From a virus, in IMG/VR virus record IMGVR_UViG_3300002180_000647, positions 1-22,518 of that record: a stretch of DNA of 22,518 nucleotides. The stretch is one strand, 5' to 3'. The position numbers were made by a program, and so were the translations under genes. This document shows positions 14,801 through 21,727 of the stretch, piece after piece (the first letter of the stretch is position 1; each line of letters begins with the position of its first letter). The notes under the pieces were generated by a model, which was not told the origin of the DNA, did not search any database, and saw only the letters and a program-made list of their open reading frames with translations.

Positions 14801-15539
14801 TCGCGGCGCGTTTTTAATCCGCAAGGCAAGTGATGCCGATGCGGTGATTGATGGTCTGATTGCGAAATTTGATTTGATCGATGAAGGTTGGAAGCTGACC
14901 GAGGCGGGATATACTGACCGTAAGCTGCTAATTCGCACCAAAAACGGCATTTTGGCTGAAGTCCAAATCCTGCCAGAGAAGCTATATCGTTCCAAAAAAG
15001 AGGGCGGTCAGGCGTTATACACAAAACGCCGTGTGGCAAAGAATGAAGTTGAGCGCACAGCGATACTCGAAATGGAAGCCAAGCTTTATTCGGCTGCCAT
15101 GGATGCGTCTGACGCCTCGTTTGGCAATTTGGAAATGTCCAAAGGCCCAAAATTACTTTCAAACAGCGCGCGCCAATCGTCCTCGGATAGCACGGCCGCG
15201 GTTTCGGTAACATCGGCCTCGTCAACTGCGACCCAATCACCGTCAGGTTCTAGTATTGCAAACGCTCGGTTAAAGCCGAGTGATACCGCTGGTCGATCAT
15301 CCCATGAAGAAAATACCATAAATAACACTCCTTTCACTCAAAACATAAGCACGCCAGGCGAAGATGTCCAGACTGCCCTGCGCAATGAGCTGAACGAGTT
15401 TCGCGCCAACAGCGGTGATCTGGAGTTTGAGCAACCCGATGGCAGCACCTTCAGCACACGCGAGATACTCGACGATCTGGACAGCGATGCGGATCTGGAT
15501 GCGTTGATCGATATTTGCAACATGAAAGGATCTGCATAA
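11817..15539 (+). CDS. Multidomain ejection protein: lysozyme, ParB-like nuclease and RelA/SpoT-like domains
   Basis: This 1240-residue protein starts at ATG 11817 in an ATGA overlap. Residues 1-300 are helical with a Gly/Ala-rich, possibly membrane-active stretch near 140-230. Residues 305-440 match phage tail lysozyme: GNFMQESG with catalytic Glu335, then GNAYGMGQWNG and a closing AFWRPGAPH. Residues 520-635 match the DdrB-type ParB-like domain found in phage polyvalent proteins: VESGNGRYLAIERA (GNGR at 552-555) and RNANTSAVARMSATERAASDA. A helical region follows to about 860. Residues 940-1095 resemble the RelA/SpoT nucleotidyltransferase core: VRKTVDEKMVRK (Arg973), TDVVRG (Asp993), GYTDRK (Tyr1032), LAEVQIL (Glu1048). 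Residues 1110-1165 are a Ser/Thr-rich linker overlapped by a minus-strand gene, then a short acidic end. It takes the gp16-like role of opening the cell wall. Confidence 0.85.
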   Translation: MTILPELPEEQDVDVTAITARPPAADRFSAAWQSETVRTDAWWYTARQRADVNQEVYLRLSPEAKERVFDGYGDVWRQPDVQDQSAEMEKILLREAANDENGGPRWHGIPTTEEEINTEVLRRRQDALTEAEAVLAIDGGGAAGLAGTFLRAATDQSSVAMAPLGLQGSLARVIAGEFALGVAGEAAILPREFAVADELGLEEPKILPRLAMGALAGGAFGGLIAGAPRAYRYLTTKREATTAARQTGTDPVDHELSVDEEYARMTDTEAPAAELERQHAQEPKTGPLKFSDFDFTPAGNASPRNNRIGYVFGKLLELGYEPHTAAGLTGNFMQESGVSLNTRAVGDGGNAYGMGQWNGPRRRTYLAFAKAQGTNPENIDTQIAFFHHEMQTSERTAAQKILAAPDAKSAALIASQAFWRPGAPHNANRMNYAGLIFRQYQDGAVPKWQGPMSSAQNSANDYTGYSTSRGYTTTGTVTAGDSTRIDVKYEVVDASLLQRASGDLQPRDRSRAASDEQIAEIAARLDPARLMPSPEADRGAPIVGPDSVVESGNGRYLAIERAAQQHPDRFAAYRKAIVDAGYEIPDGVETPVLIARRTSDLDPDARRQFIRNANTSAVARMSATERAASDAASIDNDTVGLFVPGEALSAKANKPFVTRTLAAMPQAERNALVDAKGALNAEGIARIKQALFARAYDAPDILARYAETEAGDLRALVDALEEAAPAWAAMRADVAAGLIRPELDITEFMLDAMRLIATARQIARRDGTAAAQVIKELLSDIDLLEGALHPLTAALVRKFTPNGKAAPKDKIARFLTRYADEARKIGSTEGGLFGDSPGPVQVLRALDKETFSGLPDEMPAAPVRHDEIAPAMDLEAMPDRAYAEGANSPEAKMATDLADAQLRSDVEAGNQLVRRLNQQALADLTEFKKGQPANTVDEIYQHADISHKELTGVALPLARDLGVDFVDPGLKVRKTVDEKMVRKQYQTAHQITDVVRGAFLIRKASDADAVIDGLIAKFDLIDEGWKLTEAGYTDRKLLIRTKNGILAEVQILPEKLYRSKKEGGQALYTKRRVAKNEVERTAILEMEAKLYSAAMDASDASFGNLEMSKGPKLLSNSARQSSSDSTAAVSVTSASSTATQSPSGSSIANARLKPSDTAGRSSHEENTINNTPFTQNISTPGEDVQTALRNELNEFRANSGDLEFEQPDGSTFSTREILDDLDSDADLDALIDICNMKGSA
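15086..15319 (-). CDS. Small acidic protein encoded antisense inside the ejection gene; possible immunity factor
   Basis: This 77-residue frame starts at ATG (plus positions 15319-15317), with AAAGGAG eight bases upstream (plus 15334-15328), and ends with TAA at 15088-15086. A GTG at 15337 is a longer alternative but would start at the ribosome-binding site itself. The protein looks real: it has three Trp, about 17 Asp/Glu against 4 Arg/Lys, and folded-looking segments (GFNRAFAILEPDGDWVAVDE, then LSEDDWRALFESNFGPL). Other antisense frames in this window are Ser/Arg/Pro-rich shadows. Here it is the plus-strand product that is Ser/Thr-rich and looks like the shadow. It lies directly after the RelA/SpoT-like domain. 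Strong acidity and position would suit an antitoxin or immunity protein, but that is inference; no family is recognised. Confidence 0.58.
   Translation of the reverse strand: MVFSSWDDRPAVSLGFNRAFAILEPDGDWVAVDEADVTETAAVLSEDDWRALFESNFGPLDISKLPNEASDASMAAE
15342..15370 (-). promoter_or_regulatory. Candidate sigma70-type promoter for the antisense gene
   Basis: On the minus strand TGGACA (plus 15370-15365; five of six match TTGACA) and TATGTT (plus 15347-15342; four of six match TATAAT) are separated by exactly 17 bases. Transcription would start near 15335, about 16 bases before the ATG at 15319 and next to its AAAGGAG. The spacing is ideal but such matches occur by chance, so this counts mainly because it is aligned with the ribosome-binding site and frame. 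Confidence 0.42.
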
Positions 15540-18031
15540 TGGCCAATTTGCATGACTGCCTACAGCGCGCAATGGATGCAGGTGAGCTGGATAAAACACG
15601 CGGGGCAGAGGCCCAATCAGAATTCAGCCAATTGGTGGAACAGTACTCACAGGCGATGCCAATTCACCAGGCTGAAGCGACCGCAGCGGCCCATTTGAAG
15701 GAGGTAACTTCAAGGGCCGCTCGGTCGCGCAGACACACGGTTTTGAACCAGCTGCAGACAATGGTGCGCATCAAGCATTTGATTGTCACAGCCAAAGATC
15801 CAGCAGTGGCAGTGCGCAACCTTTTGGAGCATTCCCCGGGATCAGGCTTCAAAGGTGAAAGCATCGAGAAATTGGCCGATGCAATAATCGTGTCGGTTGA
15901 TGGTGGCATCAATGATTTCCTGCGCGAGGCTGGCCTTAAAATGACGGGCAGTAGCCGCAACAAAGCGTTGATGACAGACGTGATGCGCGAGCTGCATTTG
16001 CAAGAGACCGGCAACCCGCGTGCGGTTGAGCTGGCCGATGCTGTGCGCAAGCAGCAAACCCGCTTGCGTCAGATGTTCAATGCCCACGGCGGCGACATTG
16101 GTGTTTTGGCCGACTTTGGTGCCAGCCACAGCCATGACGCCATGCGGATCCGCAAGCTGGGTGTTCGCAGCTGGTCGGAAAATGTTGGCCCAAAGCTGGA
16201 TTGGTCGCGGATCGAGAACAAGCGAACAGGCCAACCGTTTGTTGCCACCAAAGGCGAGCGGCCGGATCCGGCCACAGAAGCAGAATTTTTGAAGATTGTT
16301 TATGACGGCATCACCACCAAAGGCTGGAATGTCCGCGAGCCATCAATGACGATGGGCGGCAAGGCGCTATACAATCAGCGCGCCGAACATCGCGTTTTGC
16401 ATTTTCTGGATGCAGACAATTGGTTGTCCTACAATAAGGAATTCGGCACATCCGATCCATTTTCGGCCCTGATCGGCGGCTTGCACGGTATGGCGCGCGA
16501 TATTGCGATGATGCGCGTTCTGGGGCCAAATCCAAAAATGGGGCTGGAATATGCCGCACAAGTTGCCAAAAAACATGCGGTCACCATTGGCGATACCAAG
16601 CTAGAGCGCCGTGTCGGCAAGAAAGCGGCTATGGCCAAAACCATGCTGGCACATTTTGACGGATCGGTGAACCATACCGAATGGGCCGCAAGGTCAGCCT
16701 TCTTTTCTGGCACCAGCAAGGTTTTAACATCGATCCAGCTGGGATCGGCAGCCCTGTCAGCGGTCACGGATATGGCCACAATCTCGGTGGCCAGCCGCGC
16801 GGTTGGTATGAATGCCAGCAATGTGCTGTCGCGCCACGTTCAATTGATGGCCAGCAGCGCCACCCGCGAAACCGCAGCCCGCATGGGCTATGTGGCCGAA
16901 ACGCTGGCCGATGCGGGGGCCACGGCCGCCCGCTGGACCGGCGATACCATTGCCCCGCAACTGGCCGAGCGGCTATCTGGCTTCACAATGCGCGCCTCTG
17001 GCCTGTCTTACTGGACGGATATGGCAAAAACGGCGTTCCGGATGGAATTTTCCGGATTGCTGGCTGACAACACCGGCCGCGCTTTTGACCAGATCGATGA
17101 GCCTTTGCGCGAGATCCTGACAGCGCGCGGCATCACATCTGCCGATTGGGAGCATTTGCGCGATCCACAAGCCTTGTTCCGGACTGACGGCGGTGCAACC
17201 TTCCTGTCACCCATCCATTGGTTGAACAGAACACCAATGCCAAAGGCCGAAGCCGAGGGCTTGGCACTGCGCCTGCAGATGATCATCGAGGAAGAGCTGG
17301 AACTGGCGGTGCCCACGGCGAGCCTGGAAGCGAAGGCGTGGGCATTGCGTGGCTCTGACCCTGGTTCCCCTCTTGGCATCCTTGGTAGATCAGCCTTCAA
17401 ATACAAAGCCTTCACCGGCACATTAATGCTGAACCAAATTAGGCGTTTCAATGCTATTCCTGCGCCGCAAAACAAATTCAAATATGCCGCATCCATTTCT
17501 GCAGGTCTGTTGTTGCTGGGGGGCGTTGCTGTTCAGCTGAAGGAAGTCAGCAAAGGCCGCGATCCGCGTCCGATGGATGAGAAAAAATTCTGGCTGGCTG
17601 CATTCATGCAAGGCGGCGGTGCAGGCATTTTCGGCGACTTCTTTGCCGCAGAAACCAGCCGATCCGGCGGCGGTCTTGCAGAAACGATCGCAGGTCCAAT
17701 TGTTGGCGCAGCAAGCGACGTTATTAAGCCGATTGCCTCAAACCTAAAACGCGGATTTGAAGGCAAAGAAACCCTGCTTGGCCGTGATCTGGCAAACTTC
17801 ACCCGTCGCAACACACCGGTCGCGTCCAGCCTTTGGTATACGCGGCTGGCTTTCGATCGGATGGTTTCAGATCAGCTGCAAAGTTTTCTGGATCCCGAGG
17901 CCGAAGTGCAGTTTCGCCGGCAAGAACGTCGCCGGCAGCGCGACTATGGCACAGCGACCTATTGGCCACGCGGCGATTTCACACCCGAACGCACCCCCGA
18001 CCTGACAAACGCACTTGGAGGCAACCGATGA
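15539..18031 (+). CDS. Large internal virion protein with membrane segment (gp16-type C-terminal half)
   Basis: This 830-residue protein starts at ATG 15539 (TAATG junction) with GAAAGGA at 15524-15530; the longer frame from 15515 has no better site. It is mainly helical. The block YNKEFGTSDPFSALIGGLHG followed by MARDIAMMRVLGPNP (from residue 298) is a signature of large podovirus ejection proteins, and FFSGTSKVLTSIQLGSAALSAV follows. One clear membrane-like helix (ASISAGLLLLGGVAVQL, about 649-668) and a Gly-rich hydrophobic stretch near 685-740 follow, then a basic tail (RRQERRRQRDYG) ending in a YWPRGDF motif. In T7 one protein, gp16, carries both the lysozyme and the channel part. Here the enzymes sit in the previous gene and this protein probably forms the inner-membrane part of the channel. 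Confidence 0.78.
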   Translation: MANLHDCLQRAMDAGELDKTRGAEAQSEFSQLVEQYSQAMPIHQAEATAAAHLKEVTSRAARSRRHTVLNQLQTMVRIKHLIVTAKDPAVAVRNLLEHSPGSGFKGESIEKLADAIIVSVDGGINDFLREAGLKMTGSSRNKALMTDVMRELHLQETGNPRAVELADAVRKQQTRLRQMFNAHGGDIGVLADFGASHSHDAMRIRKLGVRSWSENVGPKLDWSRIENKRTGQPFVATKGERPDPATEAEFLKIVYDGITTKGWNVREPSMTMGGKALYNQRAEHRVLHFLDADNWLSYNKEFGTSDPFSALIGGLHGMARDIAMMRVLGPNPKMGLEYAAQVAKKHAVTIGDTKLERRVGKKAAMAKTMLAHFDGSVNHTEWAARSAFFSGTSKVLTSIQLGSAALSAVTDMATISVASRAVGMNASNVLSRHVQLMASSATRETAARMGYVAETLADAGATAARWTGDTIAPQLAERLSGFTMRASGLSYWTDMAKTAFRMEFSGLLADNTGRAFDQIDEPLREILTARGITSADWEHLRDPQALFRTDGGATFLSPIHWLNRTPMPKAEAEGLALRLQMIIEEELELAVPTASLEAKAWALRGSDPGSPLGILGRSAFKYKAFTGTLMLNQIRRFNAIPAPQNKFKYAASISAGLLLLGGVAVQLKEVSKGRDPRPMDEKKFWLAAFMQGGGAGIFGDFFAAETSRSGGGLAETIAGPIVGAASDVIKPIASNLKRGFEGKETLLGRDLANFTRRNTPVASSLWYTRLAFDRMVSDQLQSFLDPEAEVQFRRQERRRQRDYGTATYWPRGDFTPERTPDLTNALGGNR

Positions 18032-20238
18032 CCACAGAGACATTTACTCCAGCCCCCAAATATACCATCGATGGCATCGGTCCTTACCATGTGCCGCACG
18101 CCTATTCAGCTGCGACCGACATTCTGGCCGTTGTCAACATCGATGGTGCACTGGTCGACGTGCCGGTCGCTGACATTTCTTTGGTGCCGCTAACATCGGA
18201 AATCAAGGGCGATGTTTGGCTGGATGCTACATATGCGGCAACCAATGACGGGTTGGATCTGTATATCACGCGTCAAACCTTTTTGGAGCAGGGCTGGGTT
18301 GGCGTTGGCGGATCTCGTGAGAAGGGGCTTGAGTACCAGATGGACCGCCTGACACGTCGCATTCAGGACGCGGCCCAGGGTGCTGACACATCTTTGCGCG
18401 TCCTCAAATCGTCGGCAAAAGCCTATGTGCCAAACGATCAATCTGTGCCGATTTGGGATGAGGCATATGGTGGATTTCTAAATGGCCCGAACGCAAGTGA
18501 CATTGCGGCCGCTCAAGCCTACGCCGCCCAAGCCGCAGCAAGCGCTACCATCGCATCAACATACGCCAACCAGCCTTTTACAAGCCGCGCCGCTCTTATC
18601 GCTGCAACCGTTGAGGCAGAGGTCAAAATCGTTGCGTTCTTTAGCTCAAATGGCCACCTTCTTTACTGTGTCGATGGCGCTGTGAACGTGTGCGCAACGT
18701 CCAACGCTGGCACGCGAAATTGGGTGCCAAGCGGCAGGGCAACCCCAGACCATTACCAAGAGAACACGACGCCCAAGATCACGGATATGATAACAGGCTT
18801 CACTGGAATGATTGCCTGGATGAACACCAACGCCACCAAGGGGCGGCTTCTTCCTGGCGCTTATTTGTGCGACGCTACTATTCCAGAATTAACCACCCCT
18901 GGTATTGGTATACATGGTGAGGGCCAAGGCAACAGCGCAAACTTGGTCCCGTCTGTAGACGCACCAACGATGGTGATCCTAACAGGAACGGGGCGCGGCT
19001 TTCTGCTCACAAATGACGATCAGGAGTTGATCGGGTTTCGCCTGACCTCTGACGCTGCACGGTATGCGCTGGCGTTTGATATTGATCAACCAGGTGTTCG
19101 GGTGGAGCCAGCAGATACCGCCACTGGCCGCGCTGATCGCTGCAAGATCGACCTTCGGATTGACAAGCAACCTGGTGATGGCGTTCTATCGGTGGGTCTC
19201 ACGCCGTATTTGGACACCTCAAATTGTGACATCTACGAGTGTAAAGGCAACGGTAGACGCTCAGACCCAGGCATCCACCCTGACCTGACGCGCACCAACA
19301 CCTTCTATATCTTTGAGCATATCGGCGACAATATGCGGATCGGCTTTTGCGGTGGGCACGCGATAGCAATATCCCACCCTGACGCAGACCAGCAGGCAGA
19401 AATTGGTATTCGGTGCATCTTTGAGGGCATGGATAGCTTTGGGAACGGGATTGATACGTCCATTATGTATCCCACATTCAATGGCATCTACCACGATGTT
19501 TGGATTTTTGGCGAGCAATGCGAAGTGAACAACAGCGCCCCATCCGGCCTCCAAGGGTACGGTCTGACGAAAGAGGTTTTGGGGGGCATTCACATCCAAG
19601 GACGTGATAATAAACTCCTAAACAATCGTTATATCGAGACCGCACAGCCTATCAGTTGGGAGCATTTAACCGCACAACCCAACTCTGGATTGATTGTAAA
19701 CGAGGGTCGGTTGGTCAACACGACGCTGACCCACGACGAGCTTATTGACATCGAAGACCTGACATCAACGGGCCTGAACGTGACTTGGGCGCGGATGGAG
19801 TTCTTGACTGCGATATGTGACGCGGGGCTGGCAGACGCGATAATCAACCGGCCTGACGTGTTCGAAGTCCGCAAAACCCTAATGCTAGATGGCAACGCTG
19901 TTGGCGGTGTAGAGGTGACAATTGCGGACGACGCCGTTGCCAGCATCACGCCGCCTAGGACAGCAGGTCGGGCGATTATCAACAATATCAGGACGGTTGC
20001 GAGCATTGACTACCCAGCGAAGGTTCACAGCGGCGAGTTTTGGTATGATGTCGGTGGTTCTTTAGACGCTGTTGATACCACCCCCGCAGGTCTTGGTGCC
20101 AACTTGGATGTCGGAACAACCACACTGACCGGCACCACGGGAACGGATACCAACACAACGGTCTCCGCCCAAACGGGCGTTATCCAGATTGAGAACCGCA
20201 CAGGGAACGAATGCGAATATCAGGTGACGTTCCTATGA
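18028..20238 (+). CDS. Tail fibre/tailspike with T7-type N-terminal anchor
   Basis: This 736-residue protein starts at ATG 18028 (ATGA overlap); the open frame continues upstream in another gene's sequence but that part is not used. Residues 1-120 resemble the T7 gp17 N-terminal domain that fixes fibres to the nozzle: YTIDGIGPYHVPHAY, then DLYITRQTFLEQGWVGVGGS and LEYQMDRLTRRIQDAAQG. An Ala-rich helix follows (about 158-183). Residues about 240-560 are strand- and Gly/Asn/Asp-rich (GIGIHGEG, GGHAIAISHP, GGIHIQGRDNKLLNN), as in a right-handed beta-helix. The last 100 residues are Thr/Gly-rich and probably trimerise or bind. It recognises the host surface; a beta-helix often means polysaccharide binding or cleavage. 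Codon choice in the distal part differs by eye from the head genes, as common in exchanged fibre tips. Confidence 0.85.
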   Translation: MTTETFTPAPKYTIDGIGPYHVPHAYSAATDILAVVNIDGALVDVPVADISLVPLTSEIKGDVWLDATYAATNDGLDLYITRQTFLEQGWVGVGGSREKGLEYQMDRLTRRIQDAAQGADTSLRVLKSSAKAYVPNDQSVPIWDEAYGGFLNGPNASDIAAAQAYAAQAAASATIASTYANQPFTSRAALIAATVEAEVKIVAFFSSNGHLLYCVDGAVNVCATSNAGTRNWVPSGRATPDHYQENTTPKITDMITGFTGMIAWMNTNATKGRLLPGAYLCDATIPELTTPGIGIHGEGQGNSANLVPSVDAPTMVILTGTGRGFLLTNDDQELIGFRLTSDAARYALAFDIDQPGVRVEPADTATGRADRCKIDLRIDKQPGDGVLSVGLTPYLDTSNCDIYECKGNGRRSDPGIHPDLTRTNTFYIFEHIGDNMRIGFCGGHAIAISHPDADQQAEIGIRCIFEGMDSFGNGIDTSIMYPTFNGIYHDVWIFGEQCEVNNSAPSGLQGYGLTKEVLGGIHIQGRDNKLLNNRYIETAQPISWEHLTAQPNSGLIVNEGRLVNTTLTHDELIDIEDLTSTGLNVTWARMEFLTAICDAGLADAIINRPDVFEVRKTLMLDGNAVGGVEVTIADDAVASITPPRTAGRAIINNIRTVASIDYPAKVHSGEFWYDVGGSLDAVDTTPAGLGANLDVGTTTLTGTTGTDTNTTVSAQTGVIQIENRTGNECEYQVTFL

Positions 20239-20552
20239 CCAAAATACTTGAAGCCTTAATGAATGACGCGGAGTTCTGGATCACTGTTTTCTTGGGGGCA
20301 GTGATCAAGTCGTTATTTAGTGAACGACATAGCTGGACCCGTTCAATCGCTTCTGCACTGTCTGCGGTCTGGCTTGCGAGTATCGCAACCGATCCGGTCT
20401 TGAAATGGTTCGACCTATCGCCAACCGACTACCGCATCCCAGTGGCCGCCGTTTTTGCAATCACCGGCGATAGTATCGTGCGCTGGATCATCACGAAAAC
20501 AAATGATGGAGAATTTCTTTCCAGCATCTTTGCAAGGTTGATGAAGAAATGA
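20235..20552 (+). CDS. Holin candidate (three-helix)
   Basis: This 105-residue protein starts at ATG 20235 (ATGA overlap with the fibre gene) with AGGTGA at 20222-20227. It has three likely membrane segments, near residues 13-27, 36-55 and 68-88, with charged loops (SERHSWTRS, then DLSPTDYRI) and a charged C-terminus ending in LMKK. The pattern resembles phage holins of the LydA / superfamily III kind: short N-terminal part, GA-x-I-x-x-L-x-S-E-R motif, and a G-D-x-x-x-R-W-I segment. A holin opens the inner membrane at a set time so the endolysin can reach the wall. It is directly upstream of a second small membrane protein and the endolysin. Confidence 0.75.
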   Translation: MTKILEALMNDAEFWITVFLGAVIKSLFSERHSWTRSIASALSAVWLASIATDPVLKWFDLSPTDYRIPVAAVFAITGDSIVRWIITKTNDGEFLSSIFARLMKK

Positions 20553-20689
20553 GGGATGTTCACATCAAAGAGCGCTGGTGGATGGCCTTGGCGTTTGCAT
20601 TGGGGGCTTACGTTCTATTCGGGGCGTATCACTATGCAGAAAGCAACCTCAAAAAATCAGAAAAAACTGTGTTGGAGAATGCGCGATGA
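20549..20689 (+). CDS. 46-residue single-span membrane protein in the lysis cassette
   Basis: This short gene lies between holin and endolysin: ATG 20549 overlaps the holin stop (ATGA) and its TGA at 20687-20689 overlaps the endolysin ATG at 20686 the same way. Its sequence starts MRDVHIKERW, continues with one hydrophobic helix (MALAFALGAYVLFGAYHYA, residues 12-30) and ends with a charged tail (ESNLKKSEKTVLENAR). Because both ends interlock with neighbours and the space would otherwise be a 130-base gap in a tightly packed region, it is very likely real. It may be a second holin, a holin antagonist or a pore helper. The sequence does not decide which. Upstream AAGG (20533-20536) is far, so translation may rely on coupling. 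Confidence 0.78.
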   Translation: MRDVHIKERWWMALAFALGAYVLFGAYHYAESNLKKSEKTVLENAR

Positions 20690-21300
20690 GTAATTTTTCT
20701 AAGCAAGCGATTGCGGCAATACTTATCCATGAGGGCGGCTATGTGAACAATCCAAAAGACCCGGGGGGGGCGACGAATAAGGGCATCACATTGGCGACGT
20801 TTCGTCGCTACATCAAGCCTTCTGGTTCAGTTGCTGACCTCAAGGCTTTGACGGTCGAGCAAGCTACGGTCGTTTACAAGCGGCAATACTGGGACGCGGT
20901 AATGGGTGATGATCTGCCGAATGGGGTTGCCTACGCTGTGGCGGATTTTGCCGTAAACTCTGGACCTAGTCGTGCAGCCAAGTATTTGCAGAAAGTTGTC
21001 GGCGCAAAACAAGATGGGCGGATCGGTCCTGCCACCCTAGCCTTGGTTGAATTGGATCATCCGCAACGAATTATCAATGTCCTGTGTCGTGAGCGTTTGG
21101 CATTTATGAGGCGGATCAAAAACCGCAAAACTGGCGCGTTGCTCTGGAAGACGTTTGGTCGTGGGTGGCAAGCCCGCGTTGATCGTGTTCGAGGTCAGGC
21201 GCTGGTCTGGGCTTCAACACATAAAGAGGCTGTGACGCCTATTGAGCGGGCAAGAACCCATCGCCCTCTGTGGCTACGCTGGCTGCGAGGTGATCGGTGA
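20686..21300 (+). CDS. Endolysin, glycoside hydrolase 108 family
   Basis: This 204-residue enzyme starts at ATG 20686 with GGAG at 20674-20677. Residues 5-95 follow the GH108 pattern: ILIHEGGYVNNPKDPGGATN with catalytic Glu16 in H-E-G-G, then KGIT and YKRQYWD. Residues 95-180 follow the usual companion peptidoglycan-binding domain: VADFAVNSGPSRAAKYLQKV, DGRIGPATLA, LCRERLAFMRR, then W-x-x-F-G-R-G-W-x-x-R-V. Thus it is a lysozyme-like muramidase that degrades the wall at lysis. The C-terminal basic segment (RPLWLRWLRG) is not a standard membrane helix. No N-terminal signal is visible, so it should depend on the holin. An eight-G run (20763-20770) codes part of the PGG motif; the frame is intact. 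Confidence 0.93.
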   Translation: MSNFSKQAIAAILIHEGGYVNNPKDPGGATNKGITLATFRRYIKPSGSVADLKALTVEQATVVYKRQYWDAVMGDDLPNGVAYAVADFAVNSGPSRAAKYLQKVVGAKQDGRIGPATLALVELDHPQRIINVLCRERLAFMRRIKNRKTGALLWKTFGRGWQARVDRVRGQALVWASTHKEAVTPIERARTHRPLWLRWLRGDR

Positions 21301-21551
21301 TGTTCGGCCCGAACAGATATCTCGCTGTGGCGGGCGCTGTGGCCCTGTTGGGGGCTGGTGGCTATGTCTGGGCCTTAAAGGCGTCTGTGGCGACCCTACG
21401 GGCGGAAAAGGCGGTGTTATCGGCTGAATTGGCCACCTGCACGGCACGAACAACCAATATCATAGAGGATAGGACTTCTGATGCGACGATTGATGCAATA
21501 CCCGACGCTGATCTTGGTGATGTTCCTGATCGCTGGCTGCGCAAAAAATGA
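21300..21551 (+). CDS. Inner-membrane spanin subunit (Rz-like)
   Basis: This 83-residue protein starts at ATG 21300, sharing one base with the endolysin stop, with AGGTGA at 21286-21291; GTG 21297 is an alternative. It has one N-terminal membrane helix (residues 8-26, LAVAGAVALLGAGGYVWAL) followed by a heptad-like helix (ASVATLRAEKAVLSAELATC) and a polar tail with an acidic then basic end. That is the plan of an i-spanin, anchored in the inner membrane with a periplasmic coiled coil, though shorter than lambda Rz (153 residues). The lipoprotein gene begins inside it in another frame, which is the classic Rz/Rz1 arrangement. The pair disrupts the outer membrane in the last step of lysis. Confidence 0.8.
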   Translation: MFGPNRYLAVAGAVALLGAGGYVWALKASVATLRAEKAVLSAELATCTARTTNIIEDRTSDATIDAIPDADLGDVPDRWLRKK

Positions 21552-21726
21552 CCCGCCTCCGATAGTCACGGCAGCTTTGTTCTGTGATGTCGAAGAACCG
21601 CGCAGCTTCTCGCAAGAGGAAATTGACTGGCGGGCGGCCAACGCCCCTTGGAACCTCAGAAAAGACTACAAGACCAACCTGACTTTTGAGCGCTTAGATT
21701 GCTCGCTGAAACTAGAGGAGAAATAA
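21481..21726 (+). CDS. Outer-membrane spanin lipoprotein (Rz1-like)
   Basis: This 81-residue protein begins at ATG 21481, 71 bases inside the preceding gene but in a different frame, with AGGA at 21471-21474. The N-terminus is a lipoprotein signal: MRRLM, a hydrophobic stretch, then the lipobox I-A-G-C with the lipidated Cys at residue 20. The mature part starts CAKNDPPPIVTAALFCDVEE and continues RSFSQEEIDWRAANAPWNLR, so it has a short Pro cluster near the lipid anchor and two further Cys (about residues 35 and 74) that could form a disulphide. Together these mark it as the o-spanin partner. It is longer and less Pro-rich than lambda Rz1. It ends two bases before the next start. Confidence 0.85.
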   Translation: MRRLMQYPTLILVMFLIAGCAKNDPPPIVTAALFCDVEEPRSFSQEEIDWRAANAPWNLRKDYKTNLTFERLDCSLKLEEK

Positions 21727-21727
21727 C

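Noticed and set aside
14783-14995. 70-codon minus-strand frame opposite the RelA/SpoT-like domain
   Set aside because: It is Ser/Ala/Arg-rich with no ribosome-binding site, typical of a shadow, unlike the acidic frame at 15086-15319.
17833-18027. Upstream extension of the tail fibre frame
   Set aside because: The extension is Arg/Ser-rich shadow sequence inside the previous gene; the T7-type anchor begins right after ATG 18028, which has the normal ATGA junction.
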